Source: Callorhinus ursinus (taxonomy: Eukaryota > Chordata > Mammalia > Carnivora > Otariidae). Taken from it: a stretch of 64,000 bases of DNA. The notes under the pieces are model-generated. The model ran no database searches. It saw nothing but the letters and a program-made list of their open reading frames with translations, and was not told where the DNA came from. Both the position numbers and the translations under genes were made by a program. Below, one piece after another: positions 46,868 through 57,620 of this stretch. The DNA is taken from the NCBI RefSeq assembly GCF_003265705.1, contig NW_020312935.1, forward strand, positions 2,753,335-2,817,334, in the 5' to 3' direction. How positions within the stretch are numbered: position 1 is the first letter of the stretch; the number at the start of each line of letters is the position of its first letter.

Positions 46868-47360
46868 TCTTAGTTGAAATATAGTTGACACACAATGTTG
46901 CATTAGTTTCAGGTGTACAGCATAGTGATTTGACCAGTCTATATGTTATGCTATGCATACTGCAAGTGTAGCTCCCATCTGTCATCATACTGAGCTACTA
47001 CAATACCATTGACTGTATTCCCTATGCTATACCTATTATCCCTTTGATTTATTCATTCCGTACCTGGATCTCCTGTATCTCCTCTTCCCCTTCACCTGTT
47101 TTGCCCATCTACTCCTCCCCCACTTTCTGGCAATGATAAGTTTGTTCTCTGTATTTTTGGGTTTATTTCTGCTTTTTGCTTGCTCATTTGTTTTTTAGAT
47201 TCCACATATAAAAGAAATAATATGGTATTCTTCTATCTCAGTCTGACTTATTTCACTTAGCATAATACCCACTAAGTCTATCCATGTTGTCTCAAATGGC
47301 AAGATCTCATTTTTTATGGCTGAATAATATTCCATTGTGTATATTCACCACATGTTCTTT

Positions 47361-47560
47361 TATTTATTTAAAGATTTTGTTTATTTTAGCGAGAGTGAAA
47401 GCACAAGTCGGGGAGGGGAAGAGGGAGAGGCAGAGAATCCCAAGCAGACTCTGCACTGAGTGCGGAGCCCAACCTGGAGCTCGATCTCATGATTCTGAGA
47501 TCATGACCTGAGCCGAAACCAAGAGTCAGCTGCTTAATCAATGAACTACCCAGCCACCCC
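47361..47560 (-). mobile_element. Can-SINE 18
   Basis: Diverged copy inside the old L1 (GAACTACCCAGCCACCCC head on the right). Degenerate duplicate of ATATTCACCACATGTTCTT (47341-) at 47561- supports the boundaries. Confidence 0.9.
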
Positions 47561-47851
47561 ATATATACCACATATTTTTTTACCCATTTATCCATTGATG
47601 GATACTTAGGTTGTTTTCCTGCCTTGTCTATTATAAATAATGCTGCAGTAAACATAAGGGTGCATATATCTCTTTGAATTAGTGTTTTTGTTTTCTTTGG
47701 TTAAATACCCAAAAGTGGAATTACTGGATCGTATGTTATTTCCATTTTTAATTTTTTGAGGAAACTCCATACTGTTTTCCACAATGGTTGCACAGTTTAC
47801 ATTCCCACCAACAGTTGGGAACACCATCCTCACCAACACTTATTATTTCTT

Positions 47852-50121
47852 TTTTTCTTTTATTTTATTATGTTATGTTAATTACCATATATTACATCAT
47901 AAGTTTTTGATGTAGTGTTCCATGATTCATTGTTTGCATATGACACCAGTGCTCCATTCAATACATGCCCTCCTTAATACCCATCACCAGGCTAACCCAT
48001 CCCCCCAAACCCCTCCCCTTTGGAACCCTCACTTTGTTTCTCAGAGTCCATAGTCTCTCATGGTTCATCTACCCCTCCAAACTCCCCCCCTTCATTCTTC
48101 CCTTCCTACTATCTTCTTTTTTTTGAACATATAATGTATTATTTGTCTCAGAGGTACAGGTCTGTGATTCAACAGTCTTACGCAATTCACAGCACTCACC
48201 ATAGCACATATCCTCCCCAATGTCTAAAACCCAGCCACCCCATGCTTCCCACCCCCCACCACTCCAGCAACCCTCAGTTTGTTTCCTGAGATTAAGAACT
48301 GCTCATATCAGTGAGGTCATATGATACATGTCTTTCTCTGATTGACTTATTTCGCTCAGCATAATACCCTAGAGTTCCATCCACATCATTGCAAATGGCA
48401 ACATTTCATTCCTTTTAATGGCTACATAATATTCCATTGCATATATATATACCACATCTTCTTTATCCATTCATCTGTTGATGGACATCTTGACTCTTTC
48501 CACAGTTTGGCTATTGTGGACATGACTGCTATAAACATTGGGGTGCACGTACCCCTTTGGATCACTACATTTGTATCTTTGGGGTAAATGCCCAGTAGTG
48601 CAATTGGTGGGTCGTATGGTAGCTCTATTTTAAACTTTTTGAGAAACCTCCATACTGTTTTCCAGAGTGGCTGCACCAGCTTGCATTCCCACCAACAGTG
48701 TAGGAGGGTTCCCCTTTCTCCGCATCCCTGCCAATATCTGTCGTTTCCTGACTTGTTAATTTTAGCCATTCTGACAGGTGTGAGGTGGTATCTCATTGAG
48801 GTTTTGATTTGGACTTCCCTGATGCTGAGCGATGTTGAGCACTTTTTTGTGTGTCTGTTGGCCGTTTGGATGTCTTCTTTGGAAAAATGTTCATGTCTTC
48901 TGCCCATTTTTTGATTGGATTATTTGTTCTTTAGGTGTTGAGTTTGATCAGTTCTTCATAGATTTTGGATACTAGCCCTTTATCTGATATGTCATTTGCA
49001 AATATCTTCTCCCATTCTGTCGGTTGTCTTTTGGTTTTGTGGACTGTTTCTTTTGCTGTGCAAAAGCTTTTTATCTTGATGAACTCCCAATAGTTCATTT
49101 TTGCCTTTGCTTCCCTTGCACTTGGCGATGTTTCTAGGAAGAAATTGCTGCGGCTGATGTCGAAGAGGTTGCTGCTTGTGTTCTCCTTTAGGATTTTGAT
49201 GGACTCCTGTCTCACACTGAGGTCTTTCAACCATTTGGAGTCTATTTTTGTGTGTGGTGTAAGGAAATGGTCCAGTTTCATTCTTCTGCATGTGGCTGTC
49301 CAATTTTCCCAACACCGTTTGTTGAAGAGACTGTCTTTTTGCCATTGGACATTCTATCCTGTTTTGTCGAAGATGAGTTGACCATAGAGTTGAGGGTCTA
49401 TTTCTGGGCTCTCTATTCTGTTCCATTGATCTATGTGTCTGTTATTGTGCCAGTATCATACTGTCTTGATGATAACAGCTTTGTAATAGAGCTTGAAGTC
49501 CAGAGTTGTGATGCTGCCAGCTTTGCTTTTCTTTTTCAACATTTCTCTGGCTATTTGGGGTCTTTTCTGGTTCCATACAAATTTTAGGATTATTTGTTCC
49601 ATTTCTTTGAAAAAAGCGGATGGTATTTTGATAGGGATTGCATTAAATATGTATATTGCTCTAGGTAGCATTGACATCTTCGCAATATTTGTTCTTCCAA
49701 TCCATGAGCATGGAACGTTTTTCCATTTCTTTGTGTCTTCCTCAATTTCTTTCCTGAATATTTTATAGTTTTCAGAGTACAGATTTTTTGCATCTTTGTT
49801 TAGATTTATTCCTAGGTATCTTATGGTTTTGGGTGCAAATGTAAATGGGATTGACTCCTTAATTTCTCTTTCTTCTGTCTTGTTGTTGGTGTATAGGAAT
49901 GCCACTGATTTCTGTGCATTGATTTTATATCCTGCCACTTTACTGAATTCCTGTATGAGTTCTAGCAGTTTTGGGGTGTAGTCTTTTGGGTTTTCCACAT
50001 AAAGTATCATATCATCTGCAAAGAATGAGAGTTTGACTTCTTCTTTACCGACTTGGATGCCTTTTATTTCTTTTTGTTGTCTGATTGCTGTGGCTAGGAC
50101 TTCTAGTACTATGTTGAATAG
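47852..50121 (-). mobile_element. L1: Younger 5'-truncated L1 nested in old L1
   Basis: A 2,270 bp minus-strand insertion with a perfect 18 bp target-site duplication, CAACACTTATTATTTCTT at 47834-47851 and 50122-50139. It contains the two-module 3'UTR, the ORF2 C-terminal domain (48422-48907, 48931-49281) and part of RT (49456-50121: [14 protein letters not shown], then [19 protein letters not shown]). The 5' truncation point lies just upstream of the FADD motif. Small frameshifts separate the pieces. Confidence 0.96.
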
Positions 50122-51059
50122 CAACACTTATTATTTCTTGTCTTCTTATTTTAGCCATTCTGACAGGTCCAAGGTGATACCTCATTATGGCTTTGATTTG
50201 CATTTCCCTGATGATTAGTGATATTGAGCATCTTTTCATATGTCTGTTGGCCATCTGTATATCTTCTTTGGAAAAATGTGTATTCAGGTGCTCTCCCCAT
50301 TTTTTAACTGGATTATTTGGTTTTTTTGTTTTTGTTTTTGTTTTGAGTTATATAAGTTTTCTGTGTATTTTGGATATTAACCCCTTATTGGATATATAAT
50401 TTGCAAATTTCTCCCATTCAGTAGACTGTATTTTGTTTTGTTGATGGTTTTCTTTGCTGTGCAAAAGTTTTTTTATTCTGGTGCAGTCCTAGTAGTTTAT
50501 TTTTGCTTTTGTTTTCCTTGCCTGCCAAAAAATATCTAGATACATGTTGTTAAGACCAATAAAGAGTTTATTGTTTATGTTTTCCTTTAGGAGTTTATGG
50601 TTTCAGGTATTACATTTAGGCTTTTAATCCATTTTGAGTTTATTTTTCGGTTGATATAAGAAAGTGGTCCAGTTTTATCCTTTTGCATGTAGCTGTCCAG
50701 TTTTCCCAGCATCATTTTTTGAAGAGATTATTTTCCCGCATTGTATATTCTTGCCTCTTTTGTTGTAGATTAACTGGCCATATCAGTGTGGGTTTATTTA
50801 TGGATTCTGTGTTCTGTTCCACTGATCTATGTGTCTGCTTTTGTGCCAATACCATACTGTTTTGATTACTATAGCTTTGTAGTATCTGGAAGTATCTGGT
50901 TTTGTTCTTCTTTCTCAAGATTTCTTTGGGTAGTAGCTCATTTATTTTCAGTTATAGCAGTTGCCTGCCACTTTCCCTTTATGCTGAAGGGGGACAGTGA
51001 AAAATAAGAAATGGTTCTCTTCCTCCAGAATTAACATTTAGAAATGTATGTACAAATTA

Positions 51060-51314
51060 ATACAGTACAAAATACAGTGTTTTAATAGTTATAGGAGAAG
51101 CCTATCATGATGTAGAAGAGGTATAGGGTGAGCTTCATGGAAGAGGTAGTATTTTAGGTGGATCTTGATGGATATGGATAGGAAAATATGGGAGAAGGGT
51201 ATAGCAGGCAAAAAAAAAAAAAAAATTGTAAGCAAAGACCCAAAAGCAGAAAAGCACTTGGTTTAATTAGAGAATGGTGAATAGTAGGTAAAGCAGGAAA
51301 AGAAACAGTGAGAT
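51060..51314 (-). mobile_element. Possible L2-related fragment, left part
   Basis: GAGCTTCATGGAAGAGGTAG, TTTTAGGTGGATCTTGATGG and GCAAAGACCCAAAAGCAGAAA resemble the L2 region also seen at 40380-40520. It may continue past the MIR at 51530-51640 (GAAGCCACTGAAAGTTTTTGA). Confidence 0.5.
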
Positions 51315-51527
51315 AGAACTCTGGAGCCAGGGTCCCTGGGTATAAATCTCAGTACTGACACATATTAACTGTCCTTTGACAAGTGACTTGAACTCTCTTA
51401 GTTCCTCATCTTTAAAATGGGGATATCTTTATCTCCTTCCCTGGGTTCATATGAAGAATAAGATACTCTTTGTAATGCACCTAGAACAGTGCCCAGCACA
51501 TAGCAAGCACTTTGTAAGTGTTAGAAG
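51315..51527 (+). mobile_element. MIR element
   Basis: Nearly complete: CTCTGGAGCCAGGGTCCCTGG, TTTGACAAGTGACTTGAACTC, CTCATCTTTAAAATGGGGAT, then TAGAACAGTGCCCAGCACAT and AAGCACTTTGTAAGTGTT. Confidence 0.9.
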
Positions 51528-51639
51528 GTAGGAGAGTGGAGAATCTTTCCTGGAAGCCACTGAAAGTTTTTGAGCAAGGGGCAAAGAGATAGGAGCTGTG
51601 CTTTGATAGGATTATCCTGGCAGTACTGTACATAACTGA

Positions 51640-52755
51640 GCATCAGAGAGAAGTTAGCTGGAAGACAGATCTGGGAAGGGAAAATGAGGGATTAGATTGG
51701 GGCATTGCCTGTGGGAATGACAAGGAAGAGATATACGTAAGAGATACTGCACAGTCCCCAAGACACGCACATACTAACTTTTCAAGTTTTTGAATGAGAA
51801 TATCTTTGTTTCTGAAACAATCAAAAGTCATTTTGAAATAAGTCTAGTGAACAAGGTGGGAGATTTTTGGCTATAAAACAAAAAAATAGGTGAATTTAAA
51901 AAGTAATGAGGTGGATTTTGTTTTGTGGCTTCTTAAACTGATATTAAAGGTAATTCCAAAAGAGATTTGCTAGATAACAAAAAATGTATAGTACATTTAT
52001 CAATGGAATAAATATATAATTTCCCCAGGTTATTACTGTAGAGGAAAATAGTCACTTGGTTGTATTAATGCAAGTGTACATATTTAATCATAAGTAATAT
52101 TGCATGTACTACCTTTTTAATAAAAAAAATTTAATAAAGTTTAAAAATAAGTCCTAATTTGTAATGATAATTCCTTGAATACCATCTTATAGAAGGAGGA
52201 TAAAAAATACTTGAATGATAAGGACCAGAGTTTGGTCTTTCATTTATTTTACTTATGATGTCCTGCTGAAGTGTATAGATTTTGGATGCTGCCGCATCTT
52301 GATTTTCTTTCTTTCTGTTACTATTTGTTTTTGTATTCTATTAAAATGAAAATAGGAAGGATGGGAAAGGCAGGATTTGTTAACTTTAGGTACTGCTAAA
52401 GCTGGGGAGGGGACTTACATTATATTTGAGCTACCTGAAAGGCTTTGCATAGCTGTTCGAAGATGCATTCATACACTACCATTTTCTGTATTGTTTGGTT
52501 TATTAAGGGTCTTCTTACCATATTGTTGACCTATGTGCAGTTCATTGAACATTGCCCTGTGTGCTAATAGCTTTCACTTACCACCTTGCATCTGCTCCGG
52601 GATGGTGATAAAGGGCCACAACTTTTCCTAGAAAAATTTCATATGATGCATTGAACTTAGTATTTTACTTAAAATACCCTTTTCAAGCAAATGAACCACA
52701 ATGCACGTTTGTAAGGTGGAACTGCTAGAAATGTTTCTGAGATAAACATACTCTT
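51640..52755. other. Unique sequence
   Basis: No gene or young repeat seen. The 86-codon minus frame 52628-52888 crosses into the neighbouring L1 and is not credible. Confidence 0.45.
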
Positions 52756-53270
52756 TACAGACATAAATCTTTTTTTTAAACAGGAAACTCACTTTATTAT
52801 TTTTAAAAATTTTTCTTTTTTCAGTATAGTATTCAGACACTGTTGTATTAGTTTCAGGTCTACAACATAGTGATTCAGCTTCTCCCATATGTTATGCTGT
52901 GCTCATCACAAGTGTAGCTGCCATCTGTCAGCATATAATGCTATTATAATATCATTGACTATATTCCCTGTGCTGTGCCTTTTGGTCCCTTGACTTGTTC
53001 ATTCCATAACTAGAAGCTTGTATTTCCCACTGCACCCATTTTGCCCATCCCTTCACCCCTTTTCCCTCTGGCAACCATCAGTTTGTTCTCTGTATTTATG
53101 GATTTATTTCTGCTTTTTATTTATTCATTTCATTTTTAGATTCCACATTCAAGTAAAATCATATGGTATTTGTCTTTCTTTGACTTATTTCAACTTGCAT
53201 GATATCCTCTAGATCCTTCCATGTTGTCTCAAATGGCAAGATCTCATTCCTTTTTATGGCTGTATAATAT

Positions 53271-53271
53271 T

Positions 53272-53317
<46 letters not shown>

Positions 53318-53320
53318 CAC
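53271..53320. repeat. (TG)n microsatellite in old L1
   Basis: About 18 TG units followed by TATACAC, just after GGCTGTATAATATTTGTG, the L1 ORF2 site of recurrent expansion. It directly abuts a SINE target-site duplication. Confidence 0.93.
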
Positions 53321-53331
53321 TACATTTTTTT

Positions 53332-53507
53332 AAAAAAGATTTTATTTATTGAGAGAGAGTGAGAGCAAGAGCAAAAGCAGGGTGGAGGAGTAGAGGGAGA
53401 AGCAGACCACCAAGCAGGAAGCCCAATGTGGTACTCAGTCCCAGGACCCTGGGATCATGACCTGAGCCAAAGGCAGACACTTAGCCGACTGAGCCACTCA
53501 GGCGCTC
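53332..53507 (-). mobile_element. Can-SINE 19
   Basis: Perfect 16 bp target-site duplication TACACTACATTTTTTT (53316-53331 and 53508-53523), beginning in the last units of the microsatellite. Confidence 0.96.
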
Positions 53508-53823
53508 TACACTACATTTTTTTATCCACTTGTCTATCAATCGACACTTAGGTTGCTTCCAAATCTTGTCTATTTTAAATAATATTGTGGTAAACATAGG
53601 GGTGCATTTATCTTTTCGAATTAGTGTTTTTGTTTTCTTTGGGTAAATACAGTAATGGAATTAATGGATCATATGGTATTTCTATTTTTAATTTTTTTTT
53701 AGGAATCTCTATACTATTTTCCACAGTGGCTGCACCAGTTTACATTCCCACCCAACAGTACATTAGTTCCTTTTTCTCCATATTCTCCCCAACACTTGTT
53801 TTTTCTTGAAGACATAAATCTTT

Positions 53824-54664
53824 CAAAATTATCAATGAATATATAACAGGATATACATTTGTGCAATAATAATACCCAAAAAGAGAATGATTACTATTTT
53901 CAGTCAGTGAGGAGGGTCTCTACACCAGGAGTGGGGCTCTTTTCTACCAGGTATGTCCAAGGAACTAGACATCTGTTTTCACTTCCCATATGGAAAGAAG
54001 GTTGGAAATAATGTGTGATATCCTAAAAATGAAATAGAACTCCATGATGAATTAAGAGCAGAAACCTGACTGGAAGTCATTATGAAAGTAGTCTCTGCCT
54101 CTTATTGAAAAGACAAGACTCAGTAGGAAAAACCTATAGTCATCAGTAAAAGTCAAGACTTAGATTGGAGATATTGGAAGGAACTGGGATCTCTTTGTCA
54201 ATTCCAACATAGGGTTTTATATTGATATGTGCTATCAGAGCCTTATTTTGCAAATGAAAACAAACAATCATTTGGCCGTGAAAATGCCAGTAATTTAGTG
54301 ATTTTGAAATGTAGTTAGTGCTCAGGTTAGAATTTGCTACCTGTACCTTCTACCAAATTCAAATATGTTGGTTCTTGCCAAGCTTTGTAGTGGATTGAGT
54401 GGCAGGAAATAGATTCAGTCTGCTGATTCTTCAGTGTAACATCAAGCCAGTGAACTAGGAATAGGTTGGAACTCATTAAGGGCATTTCATAATTCCTAAT
54501 AAACCAGCAAAGGAAGTGTATGAACATTCAAGAGTATGAGATTGAATTCTCAGCTCTAGATGCGATTCTTCTCCTAACACCCAGAAAATTTCAAAATAGC
54601 TCTGGATAATAAACAAAAAGTTACCTGCTTTGATTTGCAGTTTTTCATTTGTTAACTATGGTGT
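53824..54664. other. Unique sequence
   Basis: No repeat or gene recognised. Confidence 0.45.
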
Positions 54665-55010
54665 GTCTTCATTTGTTCAGGCTGCTATAACAAAATACCA
54701 TAGACGAGGTGGCTTACAAACAGCAGAAATTTCTTGGAATTCTAGAGGCTAGGACGTCCAAAATGAAGATACTAGCAGATTTATTGTCTGGTGAGAGCCT
54801 GCTTCCTGGCTCATAGATGGCCATCTTCTCTGAGTTCACATTGTAGGAGGGGTGAGGAATCTCTCTGGGGTCTCTTTTATAAGTGCACTATCCCATTCAT
54901 GAGGGGTCTGCTTCCATGACCTAATCACCTTGAAAAGCACACCTTCAAATGCCACCCCACTAAGGGAATAGATTTCAGCTTGTGAATTTTGGGGGAACAC
55001 AGTCTATAAT
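54665..55010 (-). mobile_element. MaLR-type solo LTR (MST/MLT1-like)
   Basis: Reverse-orientation LTR with GCTATAACAAAATACCATAG, GGTCTCTTTTATAAGTGCAC, ATGACCTAATCACCTTG and a GGGGGAACACAGTCTATAAT end. Old, non-coding, with no internal region next to it. Confidence 0.88.
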
Positions 55011-55454
55011 GTTGATTCTAGCTGTTCAGAGCAGCATAACTTGTACTAGTCAGAGAAGCAGAAATAAAAACTGGTGTTTATAGGGACATTTCCAGCAAAT
55101 GAAAGCAAGAATTATTGTTTGTTGGGAATGGCAATAAAGTCTTCAAAACTCATCAAAATAACACATTTTGTTGTTTCTCTGCCACTATCAATGCTGTGAA
55201 GGGAGTTTGGAGAATAACTGGGCATACAGCTATGCCAGTAATTTAAATTGACCTGAGGGCCTTCATACAAATAAGACTCCTGTTAGTAAACAGAATTCTC
55301 TGATTTGTCAGGGTTTTTGATATGACTAGTTGATACACAGATCAACCACTAGTGGGATATTGACTATTGAAACATATATAATCACCTTATAAATTGTGAA
55401 GCATTACCAAATGTATCTCTTTTAGGATTGCCCTATTCCTATTGCCTGGTAGTG

Positions 55455-55790
55455 GTCATTCTGCAAATATTTACCAGGTGCATACTATGTACCAACTACT
55501 CATCTAAGTACCAGAAAAATAATAATAAAACATAACATTTTATATATAAACATATAAATAAAACAAAAATACATAAAATAAAACAAAATTAATAAAGAAC
55601 TTCAGATAGTGATAAGTGCAGTGAAGAGGAAAAAAACAGGCTATTGAGATAGAGGGTGAGGAAGAGAGTGGGTTGTGGGCAGGGAGGAAGGAGAAATATT
55701 TTAAATAGGTTAGTCCGGAAAGGTCAGTTTGAGAGTCTGACAGCTGAAGAGAGCCATGGGTGTTGAGCAGAAGTCCGCCATAAATTGCAG
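55455..55790 (-). mobile_element. L2 element fragment
   Basis: CAAATATTTACCAGGTGCATA, TACTATGTACCAACTACTCA, then GATAAGTGCAGTGAAGAGGA and GAGCCATGGGTGTTGAGCAG follow the reverse complement of L2, with an A-rich interruption. Confidence 0.7.
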
Positions 55791-56324
55791 GTAGGTGGAC
55801 AAGAATTGCAAAGACACCCTGTTATAGGAACAAGCTTGGTTTATTCAAGGAATGACAAGAAGGCCAGGTTATGAGGTGAATAAAGCTCAGTGGGACTTGT
55901 AATCTTATAGGCACAGAATGGCAAATGAGTGATGGAAGATACACAGTAAAATATTTATACTCGCAAATTTGTATTTTTCTTTTTGCATGGGTTTCTTCTT
56001 AGCTAAAGAGACAAGATGAACAATTTTAAAGAACAGAATTATCTTGACTGTTTTACTCCTTTCCCCTAGTGTCCTAAGAAAGCTTTACCTTTGAATACCA
56101 TGTCTCTGTTCTTCCTCCTCTGAGTATCCAGAAATATCCTCTCCCATTGATTAATTTTTGATAAAATTTATGGAGGAAATATAGATCAGTTGTGTATGCC
56201 TTTTTATCACAACCTTTATCAAAAGAAATGGAGGAGAGAAAAATGCTGAATAAATATGTGTTACAATAATTCTTTTGATGCAAAATCTGCCTTTGTTATA
56301 ATAGATTCAGGTCATTGTGTTCCA
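55791..56324. other. Unique sequence
   Basis: No gene or repeat seen. Confidence 0.4.
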
Positions 56325-56520
56325 TCAGGTCCATACCACTTAATATGTAAATTTGGACAGGTTACTTAGCCTCTTTTGAAACTCCATTTTCTCATCTATA
56401 ATATGTGAAGGTGACTACTCTTTATCTTGGAGGTTTGTGAGGATCACATGAGATCATGTATATGAAGTGTTTAGCACAGTGCTTGGCAGAGTCAGAATAG
56501 ATAATGTTTATGGAGCACTT
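56325..56520 (+). mobile_element. MIR element
   Basis: GGACAGGTTACTTAGCCTCT, ACTCCATTTTCTCATCTATAA, GGATCACATGAGATCATGTA, then TTTAGCACAGTGCTTGGCAG follow the MIR core in sense orientation. Confidence 0.85.
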
Positions 56521-57059
56521 ACTGTTAGGTTATAAATGTCTTCATTCCTTCTAGTCACCTCCCAGTAAACCTTTCTGCAAACTTTTCAAGGAGCTCCAAT
56601 AAACGTTTATGCTGGCTTTTCCCCCAGCTTATGTCACTGATCAAATATATTTTTCTCCAATGTCCGGCTGAAAGAAACTATATTTATGAGACCATCTTTT
56701 GGTAACAAAAATGCCAGGAGTCAGTGGTCTATTAAAAACCTAGTATTAATTTAGGCTCCCAGTCAAACTCCTGACAAAGCCTATATGCACTGTGTAGCTA
56801 TACCAAGGATTCTAGAGCATAGGTGAAAACGTGTGAGTATGTAGCCCTTGATCTCCTGAGCTGCATTTGGCAAGTATCCAGTCACTCATTTTTTTGTCTA
56901 ATTAATGACATTCCTGTCATATGGAGATCATATAACACAGAATCTGTTCATACTCTGCCTGCAAAAACCCACTTTGTTCTCCTACCTGCAAAAAAAAAAA
57001 AAAATTGACAACCTCTGCTATTCATTTCTTTATTGTGTCATTTTGAATGCACGTTTTGA
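56521..57059. other. Unique sequence
   Basis: No gene seen. It ends with an A14 run at about 56990-57003. Confidence 0.4.
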
Positions 57060-57205
57060 ATTCTCCCTCCCTCCCCCTTCCCTCCCTCCCTCTTCCCTCC
57101 GTCTCTCCTTACTTTTTCTTCCCTCTCCTCTCCCACTCCCTCCTGTGTTCCCTTGCATCCCATTCTCCTCCCTCCCTTCATGTCTGTCTCTCTTTTCTAC
57201 TGAAG
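57060..57205. repeat. Polypyrimidine (CCCTCCCT-rich) tract
   Basis: About 145 bp, almost entirely C and T on the plus strand, with CCCTCCCTCC units. It creates long, meaningless open frames on both strands. Confidence 0.9.
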
Positions 57206-57359
57206 GGAAGAGAAGCTTCTTGGGGGAGGGGATATAATAGGAAGCTAACATCATCAATTGAACTGATTGTAGAAGTTTTCTTGAAACTCAAGAATGGTTC
57301 GCTTGAGTAATGCTAACATTATCATGGTCCTCTGGGAAGACTCTGACCATTCCCACCAC

Positions 57360-57620
57360 CACATTTTAGCTTCTGCTATTCACCTTGCCTAGAATCCTTT
57401 TTCCTTTTCTTCCATCTTTCAAGACCAATCTTAAATCTCATCTCTTTGAGTAATCTTACTAACTCTGGACTTGATTGATCTTTTTTCTTCTCCCCACTGC
57501 TGTTTTATACTTTTTGCTATTTAATTCATATTATTGAACCCTTTGTACATAAGTTTAAAGGCTTATTTTCCCACTTAGATTTTTTTTTTTTCAGAACAAT
57601 GACTAGGTCATAAACATTTT
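57360..57620 (+). mobile_element. L2 element, 3' part
   Basis: TTCACCTTGCCTAGAATCC, TTCAAGACCAATCTTAAATCT, CATCTCTTTGAGTAATCTTAC and TTGTACATAAGTTTAAAGGC follow the L2 3' region. Confidence 0.7.

Larger units (their letters stand above)
46868..50931 (-). mobile_element. L1: Old 5'-truncated L1, host of a SINE and a younger L1
   Basis: Minus-strand L1 of an older lineage. Its 3'UTR (TAGTTGACACACAATGTTGC, TTTCAGGTGTACAGCATAGT) differs from that of the young copies. ORF2 C-terminal sequence continues at 47561-47851 and resumes at 50140-50931. It is interrupted by a SINE (47361-47560) and a 2.27 kb L1 (47852-50121). Without them about 1.56 kb of old L1 remains. Flanked by the 17 bp duplicates 46851-46867 and 50932-50948. 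Confidence 0.9.
52773..53809 (-). mobile_element. L1: Old 5'-truncated L1, host of a SINE
   Basis: 1,037 bp with a perfect 14 bp target-site duplication AGACATAAATCTTT (52759-52772 and 53810-53823). Same older 3'UTR type as 46868 (GTATTAGTTTCAGGTCTACA, CATAGTGATTCAGC). It contains the end of ORF2, and at 53271-53320 a long (TG)n tract at the same ORF2 position as in the young copies. Confidence 0.95.

Noticed and set aside
53271..53320. Regularly spaced repeats suggesting a CRISPR-like array
   Set aside because: Simple dinucleotide microsatellite; the genome is mammalian and no spacer-repeat structure exists.
54665..55010. Possible endogenous retrovirus with genes
   Set aside because: Only a solo MaLR LTR; no gag, pol or env sequence beside it here or at 31816 and 63483.
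57030..57310. Pro/Ser/Leu-rich and Arg/Glu/Gly-rich frames on both strands
   Set aside because: Generated by the polypyrimidine tract; no stop codons by composition.
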